DNA from: Bacillota bacterium
GTDB taxonomy: Bacteria > Bacillota > Clostridia > Oscillospirales > Ruminococcaceae
DNA: 5,990 nucleotides
Assembly: GCA_023395435.1 (NCBI GenBank)
Contig: JAEWZG010000145.1
Location: 1 to 5,990 of the forward strand
Direction: 5' to 3'
Part shown: positions 1 through 5,094 of the stretch, in pieces
How positions within the stretch are numbered: the stretch's first letter is position 1
Layout: the number at the start of each line of letters is the position of its first letter
Notes under the pieces: generated by a model
What the model was told of the DNA's origin: nothing
The model's input: only the letters and a program-made list of their open reading frames with translations
The model's database searches: none
Program-made: the position numbers and the translations under genes

Positions 1-1
1 G

Positions 2-46
2 GTCCGTACAGGCGAAGAGGGTTATGACGCTCTTCAAGATGAATAA
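2..46 (+). CDS. C-terminal end of a truncated plus-strand gene
   Basis: The frame starting at base 2 is open from the window edge to a TAA at 44-46 and encodes the tail VRTGEEGYDALQDE. The codons (GAA, GAG, GGT, TAT, GAC, GCT, CTT, CAA, GAT, GAA) look like normal coding use, and the acidic hydrophilic end is a plausible C-terminus. Only 14 residues are visible, so neither family nor function can be given. The gene would run convergently towards the lipoprotein gene, with the hairpin at 114-147 between them. It could be a chance open frame; the base before the edge is needed to decide. Confidence 0.4.
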   Translation, partial: VRTGEEGYDALQDE

Positions 47-113
47 CACCCACCCCCCAACCCCATTTTATAAATATGTCTGGGACAGTGTTATAGCTGT
101 CAGCAGAAATGCA

Positions 114-147
114 AAGGGTATATGGAAGTTAAATTCCATATACCCTT
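114..147 (-). terminator. 14-bp perfect hairpin, probable terminator of the lipoprotein gene
   Basis: AAGGGTATATGGAA (114-127) and TTCCATATACCCTT (134-147) pair perfectly over 14 bp around a 6-nt loop. The stem begins 17 nt past the lipoprotein stop codon, read on the minus strand. The minus-strand sequence after the stem is only moderately T-rich (TTTGCATTTC), and the plus-strand side is poorer still. It is probably a terminator for the lipoprotein transcript and may also block the gene ending at 46 from reading in. Confidence 0.65.
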
Positions 148-164
148 CAGACATTTAATAGTAT

Positions 165-638
165 TTACAACATATTATAGCCTAGCTTTTTGATTATGCT
201 CTTAATTTCCTTTTTATTTTCTTTTGATGATTTGACAAATAACATAGTATTATCAATGTAGGAAACACAGGAATAGTTGCCATTCGTTGTACTTTCATAA
301 AAACCATGGTTACCCATTTCAACTGAATTCTTTACAACAGATGAACCTTCCTCATCTTTAAAAATCTCTCTGTTTTTTTCAAATGATGCTGACGCCATAC
401 TATTACTTGTATATTCATAGAACTCAATCTGATAATCATCATTGAAGCCTAAAACAACACTTTTTATTTCGCTATTATCACTATATTGATCAGATATATC
501 ATTTGTCTTGTATGAATTATCCTTCATCTTCTTAATAAATTCATCAGCTGAAATTGATTTTTTATCCCCGCAGGCTGATAAAGATAGTAACATACATATC
601 ATAGCAATAAAGCAAATGATTTTTATAATAATTTTCAT
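165..638 (-). CDS. Small secreted lipoprotein, function unknown
   Basis: A 157-residue protein with a classic lipoprotein signal: a lysine-containing start (MKIIIK), a hydrophobic stretch at about residues 7-21, then the lipobox LSAC with the lipidated Cys at 23 followed by GDKK. The mature part, about 135 residues, should be anchored on the outer face of the membrane. It is polar, rich in Ser, Asn and Lys, without further membrane segments, and carries one other Cys near residue 124. I do not recognise the family. The start is supported by AAAGGGG (646-652) seven bases upstream of the ATG. The gene has its own promoter and a downstream hairpin, so it is probably a monocistronic unit. It lies just beyond the purA terminator. 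Lipoprotein assignment is strong; any role, such as binding a ligand, would be a guess. Confidence 0.88.
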   Translation of the reverse strand: MKIIIKIICFIAMICMLLSLSACGDKKSISADEFIKKMKDNSYKTNDISDQYSDNSEIKSVVLGFNDDYQIEFYEYTSNSMASASFEKNREIFKDEEGSSVVKNSVEMGNHGFYESTTNGNYSCVSYIDNTMLFVKSSKENKKEIKSIIKKLGYNML

Positions 639-668
639 TGTAAAACCCCTTTATTATGTTATACTTCT

Positions 669-696
669 ATTTTATAACATTGCATATTTTTGTCAA
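669..696 (-). promoter_or_regulatory. Predicted sigma-A promoter of the lipoprotein gene
   Basis: On the minus strand a perfect -35 TTGACA (691-696) is followed after 16 bp by TAAAAT (669-674). An overlapping extended -10, TGTTATAAA, is an alternative. The transcript would start near 662 and have a leader of about 24 nt carrying the ribosome binding site. The promoter lies directly after the purA terminator, so the lipoprotein gene is expressed apart from purA. Confidence 0.65.
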
Positions 697-714
697 CAAG
701 AAATAGAAAAATTA

Positions 715-742
715 AAGGCATAAAGGATAACCTTTATGCCTT
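715..742 (-). terminator. Rho-independent terminator of purA
   Basis: AAGGCATAAAGG (715-726) and CCTTTATGCCTT (731-742) form a perfect 12-bp stem with a 4-nt loop (ATAA). On the minus strand it begins 18 nt after the purA stop and is followed by a T-rich run (TAATTTTTC). The plus-strand side (CTTTATTATTATT) is also T-rich, so it may stop transcription both ways. Confidence 0.85.
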
Positions 743-760
743 CTTTATTATTATTAGTTG

Positions 761-2059
761 TTACCACACTTTAACATTGCTTTTTCTTTCAATAATATCA
801 TCACGTTTTGGTCCGTTAGAAACGAATGTTACCGGATAACCAATTCTCTCTTCAATGAATTCAACGTATTTCTTAGCGTTTTCAGGAAGATCCTCATAGT
901 TCTTGATTCCACTAATGTCGCACTTCCAACCATCAAGATATTCTATGACTGGCTTTGCTTTATTAAGAATAGGTGTGATTGGGAATTCATCTGTTATGAT
1001 ACCGTCAATTTCATATCCTGTGCATACTGGAATTTTATCAAGGTAACCAAGTACGTCAAGAAGTGAAAGAACAACATCAGTACAGCCCTGCATCATACAG
1101 CCGTATTTTGTAGCAACTACATCAAACCAGCCCATTCTTCTTGGACGTCCTGTTGTTGCACCGTATTCACCACAATCACCACCGCGTTTTCTGAGTTCTT
1201 CAGCTTCATCACCGAAAATTTCACTGACAAAAGCACCTGCTCCAACTGCTGAGGAATATGCTTTTGCTACTACTACAACCTGCTTGATCTGGTGAGGTGG
1301 AATACCAGCACCAACTGTAGCAAATCCAGCAAGAGGTGAAGAGGATGTAACAAATGGGTAGATACCGTTATCTGTATCCTTTAATGATCCAAGCTGTCCC
1401 TCAAGAAGAATATTCTTGCCTTCTTTGATTGCATTATGAAGAAAAACTGTTACATTTGCAACCAATGGTTTAAGCTTTGGACGATAGCCAACAAGCTTAT
1501 CAAACAAAACTTTTGAGTCAAGAAGTTCGCTGTCAGGATACATTGCTTTAATATAATTATTCTTTATTTCACAGACTTTTTCAAGCCTTTCCATCAAAAT
1601 TACATCATCAAAAAGCTCTCCAACCTGAATACCAATCTTTAAATATTTATCTGAATAAAATGGTGCAATACCTGATTTTGTTGAACCAAAGCTATTTTTA
1701 CCAAGTCTTTTTTCTTCAAGCTCATCAAAAAGAATATGATATGGCATTAAAACCTGTGCTCTGTCTGAAACAAGAAGATTCGGCATTGGAACTCCCCTTG
1801 AAGTAATGCCGTCAAGCTCCTTGAAAAACTTATCTATATCAAATGCAACACCCTGTGCGATGATATTTGTTACATTCTTACGGAATACACCTGATGGAAG
1901 AAGATGAAGTGCGAATTTTCCGTATTCGTTAATAATAGTATGTCCTGCGTTTGCTCCACCCTGAAAACGTACTACTACATCTGACTGTCCAGCTAAAAGG
2001 TCGGTAACTTTACCTTTACCTTCGTCGCCCCAGTTTGCTCCAACAATTGCTTTAACCAT
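761..2059 (-). CDS. purA: Adenylosuccinate synthetase
   Basis: This cytoplasmic enzyme joins IMP and aspartate using GTP to form adenylosuccinate, the first committed step from IMP to AMP. The protein is 432 residues, the normal family length. Signature motifs are in order: NWGDEGKGK (9-17, with catalytic Asp12), GGANAGHT (34-41, with catalytic His40), the IMP-loop region GSTKSGIAPFYSDK (125-138) and TTGRPRR in the aspartate/GTP loop. SNGP near the C-terminus corresponds to the guanine-binding STGP of E. coli. I chose the ATG at 2059 because AGGAGG (2068-2073) lies 8 nt upstream and MVKAIVGANWGDEGKGK is the usual N-terminus; the frame is open for 16 more codons, but these run through the promoter. 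The position that in E. coli holds an Arg contacting IMP across the dimer appears to be Lys141 here. A terminator follows, and lysR lies 105 bp upstream on the same strand. Confidence 0.97.
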   Translation of the reverse strand: MVKAIVGANWGDEGKGKVTDLLAGQSDVVVRFQGGANAGHTIINEYGKFALHLLPSGVFRKNVTNIIAQGVAFDIDKFFKELDGITSRGVPMPNLLVSDRAQVLMPYHILFDELEEKRLGKNSFGSTKSGIAPFYSDKYLKIGIQVGELFDDVILMERLEKVCEIKNNYIKAMYPDSELLDSKVLFDKLVGYRPKLKPLVANVTVFLHNAIKEGKNILLEGQLGSLKDTDNGIYPFVTSSSPLAGFATVGAGIPPHQIKQVVVVAKAYSSAVGAGAFVSEIFGDEAEELRKRGGDCGEYGATTGRPRRMGWFDVVATKYGCMMQGCTDVVLSLLDVLGYLDKIPVCTGYEIDGIITDEFPITPILNKAKPVIEYLDGWKCDISGIKNYEDLPENAKKYVEFIEERIGYPVTFVSNGPKRDDIIERKSNVKVW

Positions 2060-2079
2060 TTTATAAGCCTCCTGAAAAG

Positions 2080-2108
2080 TATGATAATTAACTGCCTTAA
2101 TTATCATA
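2080..2108. promoter_or_regulatory. Perfect 12-bp inverted repeat over the purA -10 and start site
   Basis: TATGATAATTAA (2080-2091) and TTAATTATCATA (2097-2108) are exact reverse complements around the 5-bp spacer CTGCC. The arm nearest lysR contains the predicted purA -10 box, and the predicted transcription start falls in or beside the spacer. A transcript from that promoter would lack one arm, so the repeat is better explained as a DNA site for a dimeric regulator than as a leader hairpin. In read-through RNA from lysR it could form a hairpin, but only CTTTTC follows it, a poor terminator tail. The binding protein is unknown. Confidence 0.55.
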
Positions 2109-2131
2109 TCACTATTGCTTTCATAAGTAAA
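2103..2131 (-). promoter_or_regulatory. Predicted purA promoter with extended -10
   Basis: On the minus strand, TTTACT (2126-2131) is followed after 17 bp by TATGAT (2103-2108), preceded by TGA to give an extended -10 of TGATATGAT. The start would be near 2096, with a leader of about 37 nt. The promoter lets purA be transcribed independently of lysR, which has no convincing terminator in the 105-bp gap. Confidence 0.55.
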
Positions 2132-2164
2132 ATATATAGTTATTATGAAGTATATAATTAAAAA

Positions 2165-3046
2165 TTATATCATTGTGTCAAGAAGTTTTTTACCAGCTTG
2201 TGATATCGGAGTCTTATTTCCTGTTATTATGCAGATTTTTCGTTTTGGGAATGGCTTTGAAAGCTGTAGTTCAAAGAGTTTTCCGCTCTTAAAGCTCTCT
2301 TCAGCAAAGCTCCTTACCACACAACCTATCCCCATATCCATTTCAGCAAATTTAACTATCAGATCGCTTGTTGCTAGCTCAAATTCAGGCTTTAAATAAA
2401 CATCATTTTCAGCAAGAAAATTATCCACAAACCTTCTTGTACTCGTGTTCTTCTCAAGGCAAATTGTCGGTAGGCGTTCGAGTTCTGACAGCCCGACTAT
2501 TTTTCCATTCAGCCAGCCAAATCTGCTTGAAGCAACAAAAGTATCACGAACATCAGCAACTTCAGTTATTCTGTAATCCTTACTCTCATCTACAGGTGAA
2601 CTGACTATTCCAAAGTCAATTTTTCCTGCTTTAAGGCTGAGTATCGTTTCAGGAGTCGGCGCATTAGAAACTATAATTTTTATGCTCGGATAGCTTTTAT
2701 GAAATTTTTCAAGATACGAAAGAAGATAATACTTAAGCGTCATATCACTTGCGCCAATTCTTATTTCACCATTTTCAAAATTAAGCATCTCTTCAAGCTT
2801 TTTTTCGCCACTTTCAAAAAACTCATATCCCTGCTTTATATATGTGAATAAAGCTTCCCCCTCTGGTGTAAGCTTTACTCCCTTTGGTGCTCTGAAAAAT
2901 AAAGTACAGCCAAGTGATAGTTCAAGCTGTTTTATTGCCTGACTTACTGCTGGCTGAGATATAAAAAGCTGTTGTGAAGCGAGGGTGACACTCTCAAGCT
3001 TTGCGACATGGTAAAATACTTTGTAATATTCAAGATTAGCTACCAT
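2165..3046 (-). CDS. LysR-family transcriptional regulator
   Basis: A 293-residue protein of typical LysR length. The N-terminal winged helix-turn-helix covers about residues 1-62: YYKVFYHVAKLESVTLAS, then the recognition helix region QPAVSQAIKQLE (31-42), LGCTLFFR (45-52) and LTPEG (59-63). A linker helix follows, and from about residue 90 a periplasmic-binding-protein-like effector domain (EIRIGASDMTLKYYL onward). The start is fixed by AAGGAGA (3053-3059) six bases upstream of the ATG. The effector cannot be read from sequence. The divergent membrane-protein gene is the natural candidate target, since LysR regulators often control the gene facing them; purA, immediately downstream on the same strand, is a second possibility. 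A dyad over its own -10 box suggests autorepression. The family is certain; the regulon is inference. Confidence 0.95.
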   Translation of the reverse strand: MVANLEYYKVFYHVAKLESVTLASQQLFISQPAVSQAIKQLELSLGCTLFFRAPKGVKLTPEGEALFTYIKQGYEFFESGEKKLEEMLNFENGEIRIGASDMTLKYYLLSYLEKFHKSYPSIKIIVSNAPTPETILSLKAGKIDFGIVSSPVDESKDYRITEVADVRDTFVASSRFGWLNGKIVGLSELERLPTICLEKNTSTRRFVDNFLAENDVYLKPEFELATSDLIVKFAEMDMGIGCVVRSFAEESFKSGKLFELQLSKPFPKRKICIITGNKTPISQAGKKLLDTMI

Positions 3047-3094
3047 ATAACTTCTCCTTATTTATTTTAATAATATTATAATAATTACATATAA

Positions 3095-3113
3095 ACATTA
3101 TACGATATTATGT
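3095..3113. promoter_or_regulatory. ACAT-N11-ATGT dyad over the lysR -10, candidate LysR box
   Basis: ACATTATA (3095-3102) and TATTATGT (3106-3113) are near-perfect reverse complements, with one mismatch, around CGA. The dyad gives ACAT-N11-ATGT and so fits the T-N11-A pattern of LysR-type binding sites (T3098, A3110). It covers the predicted lysR -10 box, where bound protein would block its own transcription. AT-rich sequence produces such dyads easily, so this is a candidate only. Confidence 0.4.
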
Positions 3114-3125
3114 GATTGTTTGCAA
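3097..3125 (-). promoter_or_regulatory. Predicted lysR promoter
   Basis: On the minus strand, TTGCAA (3120-3125) is followed after exactly 17 bp by a consensus TATAAT (3097-3102). The start would be near 3090, giving a leader of about 44 nt. A second TATAAT at 3075-3080 lacks a usable -35 box. Confidence 0.6.
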
Positions 3126-3166
3126 TAATATAAAGTATTATTGACTTATTTGTTAATATATAAAAG

Positions 3167-3181
3167 TTATAATTGTTATAA
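3167..3181. promoter_or_regulatory. TTATAA-N3-TTATAA dyad, candidate activator site
   Basis: TTATAA (3167-3172) and TTATAA (3176-3181) form a perfect 15-bp dyad around TTG, again with T-N11-A spacing (T3168, A3180). Its centre, 3174, lies about 62 bp upstream of the predicted start near 3236 of the plus-strand transcript. LysR-type activators usually bind near -65, so the placement fits. The sequence is pure AT outside one base, so chance is a real alternative. Confidence 0.35.
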
Positions 3182-3200
3182 AAATTTGTATATGTTTAAT

Positions 3201-3229
3201 TTGAAAAAATATATTATATATGATATTAT
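3201..3229 (+). promoter_or_regulatory. Predicted promoter of the SemiSWEET-like gene
   Basis: TTGAAA (3201-3206) is followed after 17 bp by TATTAT (3224-3229), with TGA in front giving the extended -10 TGATATTAT. The start would be near 3236 and the leader about 26 nt, containing GGAGG at 3250-3254. The same extended -10 pattern is seen at purA. Confidence 0.65.
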
Positions 3230-3261
3230 TATTTGGTATTATAACACATGGAGGAATATTT

Positions 3262-3537
3262 ATGTCACAGCTATTTGAAGCAATTATGGTTATCACCTTT
3301 GGCATTTCGTGGCCGACATCAATCTATAAGTCATATACAGCAAGAACAGCGAAAGGAAAAAGCCTCTTCTTTTTATGCTTTATACTTATCGGATATATAT
3401 GCGGTATGATTTCAAAAATAGCCGCGGGAAGTCTTACATATGTTTTTGTCTTTTATGTAATAAACTTTATTATGGTATTCGTTGATCTGCTCTTATATTT
3501 CAGGAACAGAAAACTTGATCAGGCTCAAGAGAAATAA
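3262..3537 (+). CDS. SemiSWEET/PQ-loop-type small membrane protein
   Basis: A 91-residue protein with three predicted membrane helices at about residues 5-22, 34-54 and 58-80, the topology and size of bacterial SemiSWEET proteins, which pair as dimers to move sugars. Family-like features are Pro18 in helix 1 (SWPTSIYKS, the place of the PQ motif), the cytosolic-loop pattern TAKGKS (29-34) before helix 2, and Asn68 in helix 3 (YVINFIM). I see no Trp in helix 2 where characterised SemiSWEETs carry a substrate-facing one, so the substrate is open and may not be a sugar. The start at 3262 has GGAGG (3250-3254) seven bases upstream; an in-frame ATG at 3220 lies within the predicted promoter. It diverges from lysR, its likely regulator, and ends in a terminator shared with the convergent TSCPD gene. 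The fold is likely; transport is inference. Confidence 0.8.
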   Translation: MSQLFEAIMVITFGISWPTSIYKSYTARTAKGKSLFFLCFILIGYICGMISKIAAGSLTYVFVFYVINFIMVFVDLLLYFRNRKLDQAQEK

Positions 3538-3540
3538 ATT

Positions 3541-3568
3541 AAAGCCGTGGGCATTAACTCACGGCTTT
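3541..3568. terminator. Bidirectional terminator between convergent genes
   Basis: AAAGCCGTG (3541-3549) pairs perfectly with CACGGCTTT (3560-3568). The stem extends by a G-T and a G-C pair to a 6-nt loop (CATTAA). The plus-strand tail is TTTATTATTTATT and the minus-strand tail TTTAATTTATTT. The hairpin fills nearly all of the 36 bp between the stop codons of the SemiSWEET-like and TSCPD genes and can serve both. Confidence 0.88.
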
Positions 3569-3573
3569 ATTAT

Positions 3574-3825
3574 TTATTGTTCGGTTTTCATTTTTTCAAG
3601 AGCATTTGCAAACTGATCAGGGCAGGATGTATTCCTATATCCACATTTTACTCCTTTAAGTCTATCAATCACATCTTGGATCTTCATACCTTTTACAAGT
3701 GATGATATTCCGCCAGCATTACCATTACAGCCACCGATGAATTTAACGTCCTTAACAATTCCATCTTCAACTTCAATGTCAATCTGCCTTGCACAGACAC
3801 CTTTTGTTTTATAAGACATTTTCAT
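3574..3825 (-). CDS. TSCPD-domain small protein, function unknown
   Basis: An 83-residue soluble protein made up of a TSCPD domain. The naming motif NTSCPDQFANAL spans residues 65-76. Four cysteines, at 11 (GVCARQ), 33 (GGCNGN), 61 (KCGYRN) and 68 (TSCPD), sit in the conserved segments and could bind a metal. Stand-alone TSCPD proteins of this size occur in clostridia; related domains occur at the C-terminus of some ribonucleotide reductases, but no function is established for the free form as far as I know. The best ribosome binding site, GGAAGGA (3839-3845), is 13 nt before the ATG at 3825, rather far; a second ATG at 3819 is farther, and an in-frame stop just upstream excludes a longer protein. 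The gene follows the malic enzyme by 69 bp with no terminator between, so co-transcription is likely. It ends at the shared terminator. Confidence 0.85.
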   Translation of the reverse strand: MKMSYKTKGVCARQIDIEVEDGIVKDVKFIGGCNGNAGGISSLVKGMKIQDVIDRLKGVKCGYRNTSCPDQFANALEKMKTEQ

Positions 3826-3894
3826 AAATTATAAAGTATCCTTCCAAAAAGTTTGTTTATTAGTATTTATTTTGTCAGGTACTGAATATGTACT

Positions 3895-5067
3895 TTAAAT
3901 TCTTGCAACTCCGCTGTCACGTGCTGCCTGAGCTACTGCATTAGCTACTGCAACAGGAATTGCTCTATCAAATGCATTCGGAAGAATATATTCACGTGAA
4001 AGTTCATTATCCTTAACACAACCGGCTATTGCTATAGCAGCTGCAAGCTTCATTTCTTCATTAATATCCTTTGCACGTACTGCAAGTGCACCCTTAAAAA
4101 TACCAGGGAATGCAATTACATTATTAATCTGGTTCGGGAAGTCGCTTCTTCCTGTTCCAACAATAAATGCGCCAGCCTCGAGTGCCTTATCAGGCATAAT
4201 TTCTGGTGTTGGGTTTGCCATTGCAAAAATTATCGGTCTGTCTGACATTGATTTTATCATTGCTTCTGTTACGAGATTCGGCTTTGAAACTCCGATAAAT
4301 ACATCTGAACCAACAAGTGCATCAGCAAGTGAGCCTTTTATGTGATCTTTATTTGTTACTTTTGATATTTCAGTATGAGCAGGACTTAATGTTTTATCGC
4401 CCTCACAGATTATTCCCGCTAAGTCAACCATTTTGATATTGCCAACTTTAAGTGAAATTAAAAGCTTTGCTATTGCTGTTCCGGCTGCACCGGCACCGTT
4501 TATTACAATTTCGAGATCTTCAATTTTCTTTTCCGCAACCTTGCAGGCATTCATAAGTGCGGCAGCAACAACTATTGCTGTACCGTGCTGATCATCATGA
4601 AAAACAGGAATATCAACACGCTCTTTAAGCTTCTTTTCAATTTCAAAGCATCTTGGAGCAGCTATATCTTCAAGATTGATACCACCAAAACTTTTTGATA
4701 TCAATTCGATTGTTCTTACTATTTCATCAGTATCCTTTGAATTAATACATAATGGGAATGCATCAACATCAGCAAATTCCTTGAAAAGCGCACATTTACC
4801 TTCCATTACAGGCATTCCTGCTAAAGGTCCGATGTCACCAAGTCCGAGAACTGCTGTTCCGTCAGTTATTACTGCAACAAGGTTTGAACGTCTTGTAAGC
4901 TCATAAGATAAGTCAGGGTCCTTCTGTATTTCAAGGCAAGGTTGAGCTACACCAGGGGTATAAGCATGTGTCAAAGCTTCTCTGTCGTTGATTGGCACTC
5001 TTGAAACAACCTCAATTTTTCCGTTCCATTCCTTATGCTTTTGAAGTGCTGATTGCATAATGTCCAT
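3895..5067 (-). CDS. Malic enzyme, short bacterial form
   Basis: This enzyme decarboxylates malate to pyruvate with reduction of NAD or NADP. It is 390 residues, the usual length of the short bacterial form without a phosphotransacetylase-like C-terminal domain. Visible signatures are HAYTPGVA (34-41, catalytic Tyr36), TDGTAVLGLGDIGP (68-81), MEGK (88-91, catalytic Lys91), metal ligands in NLEDI (Glu133, Asp134) and FHDDQHGT (Asp159), the nucleotide-binding glycines GAGAAG (191-196), then ANPTPEI and TGRSDFPNQINN. An Asp follows the second strand of the Rossmann fold (MVDLAG), which favours NAD but does not settle it. AAAGGA (5081-5086) lies 13 nt before the ATG at 5067; Met4 is an alternative start but still farther away. 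The gene begins 27 bp after the PHP gene stops, so the two are probably an operon. It probably supplies pyruvate in fermentative metabolism. Confidence 0.95.
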   Translation of the reverse strand: MDIMQSALQKHKEWNGKIEVVSRVPINDREALTHAYTPGVAQPCLEIQKDPDLSYELTRRSNLVAVITDGTAVLGLGDIGPLAGMPVMEGKCALFKEFADVDAFPLCINSKDTDEIVRTIELISKSFGGINLEDIAAPRCFEIEKKLKERVDIPVFHDDQHGTAIVVAAALMNACKVAEKKIEDLEIVINGAGAAGTAIAKLLISLKVGNIKMVDLAGIICEGDKTLSPAHTEISKVTNKDHIKGSLADALVGSDVFIGVSKPNLVTEAMIKSMSDRPIIFAMANPTPEIMPDKALEAGAFIVGTGRSDFPNQINNVIAFPGIFKGALAVRAKDINEEMKLAAAIAIAGCVKDNELSREYILPNAFDRAIPVAVANAVAQAARDSGVARI

Positions 5068-5094
5068 TATTATATTTCATTCCTTTGAGTAAAA

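Larger units (their letters stand above)
3047..3261. other. AT-rich divergent promoter region
   Basis: This 215-bp gap separates the starts of lysR (minus) and the SemiSWEET-like gene (plus) and is very poor in G and C. It holds one good promoter in each direction and two dyads with T-N11-A spacing, listed separately. A further TTGACT (3141-3146) and a perfect TATAAT (3168-3173) are present but 21 bp apart, too far for a standard promoter. No convincing small gene is visible in it. Confidence 0.8.

Noticed and set aside
1..44. Minus-strand open frame entering from the left edge
   Set aside because: It is open but has no ATG or ribosome binding site in view; the plus-strand tail ending at 46 is the better reading.
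508..1066. Plus-strand open frames at 508-723 and 758-1066
   Set aside because: They are antisense to the lipoprotein signal region and to the end of purA, have no ribosome binding sites and encode no recognisable protein.
2060..2107. A 16-codon N-terminal extension of PurA starting at 2107
   Set aside because: It runs through the predicted -10 box and inverted repeat, lacks a ribosome binding site and lies before the conserved PurA N-terminus; the ATG at 2059 has AGGAGG 8 nt upstream.
2060..2164. Purine riboswitch or PurR box ahead of purA
   Set aside because: The leader is too short for a purine riboswitch aptamer, no conserved riboswitch core is visible, and nothing resembles the Bacillus PurR box.
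2145..2604. Plus-strand open frames at 2145-2399 and 2368-2604
   Set aside because: They are antisense to the well-supported LysR gene and look like compositional shadows.
3141..3173. TTGACT plus TATAAT as a promoter for the plus-strand gene
   Set aside because: The boxes are 21 bp apart, too wide for a standard promoter; the pair at 3201-3229 has a 17-bp spacer and an extended -10.
3220..3261. A longer start for the SemiSWEET-like gene at 3220
   Set aside because: The ATG lies in the predicted promoter, overlapping the extended -10, with no ribosome binding site; 3262 has GGAGG at good spacing.
3877..3895. Small hairpin AGGTAC/GTACTT at the end of the malic enzyme gene
   Set aside because: It has only six pairs, one a wobble, with no T-run on the minus strand, so it is not a convincing terminator.
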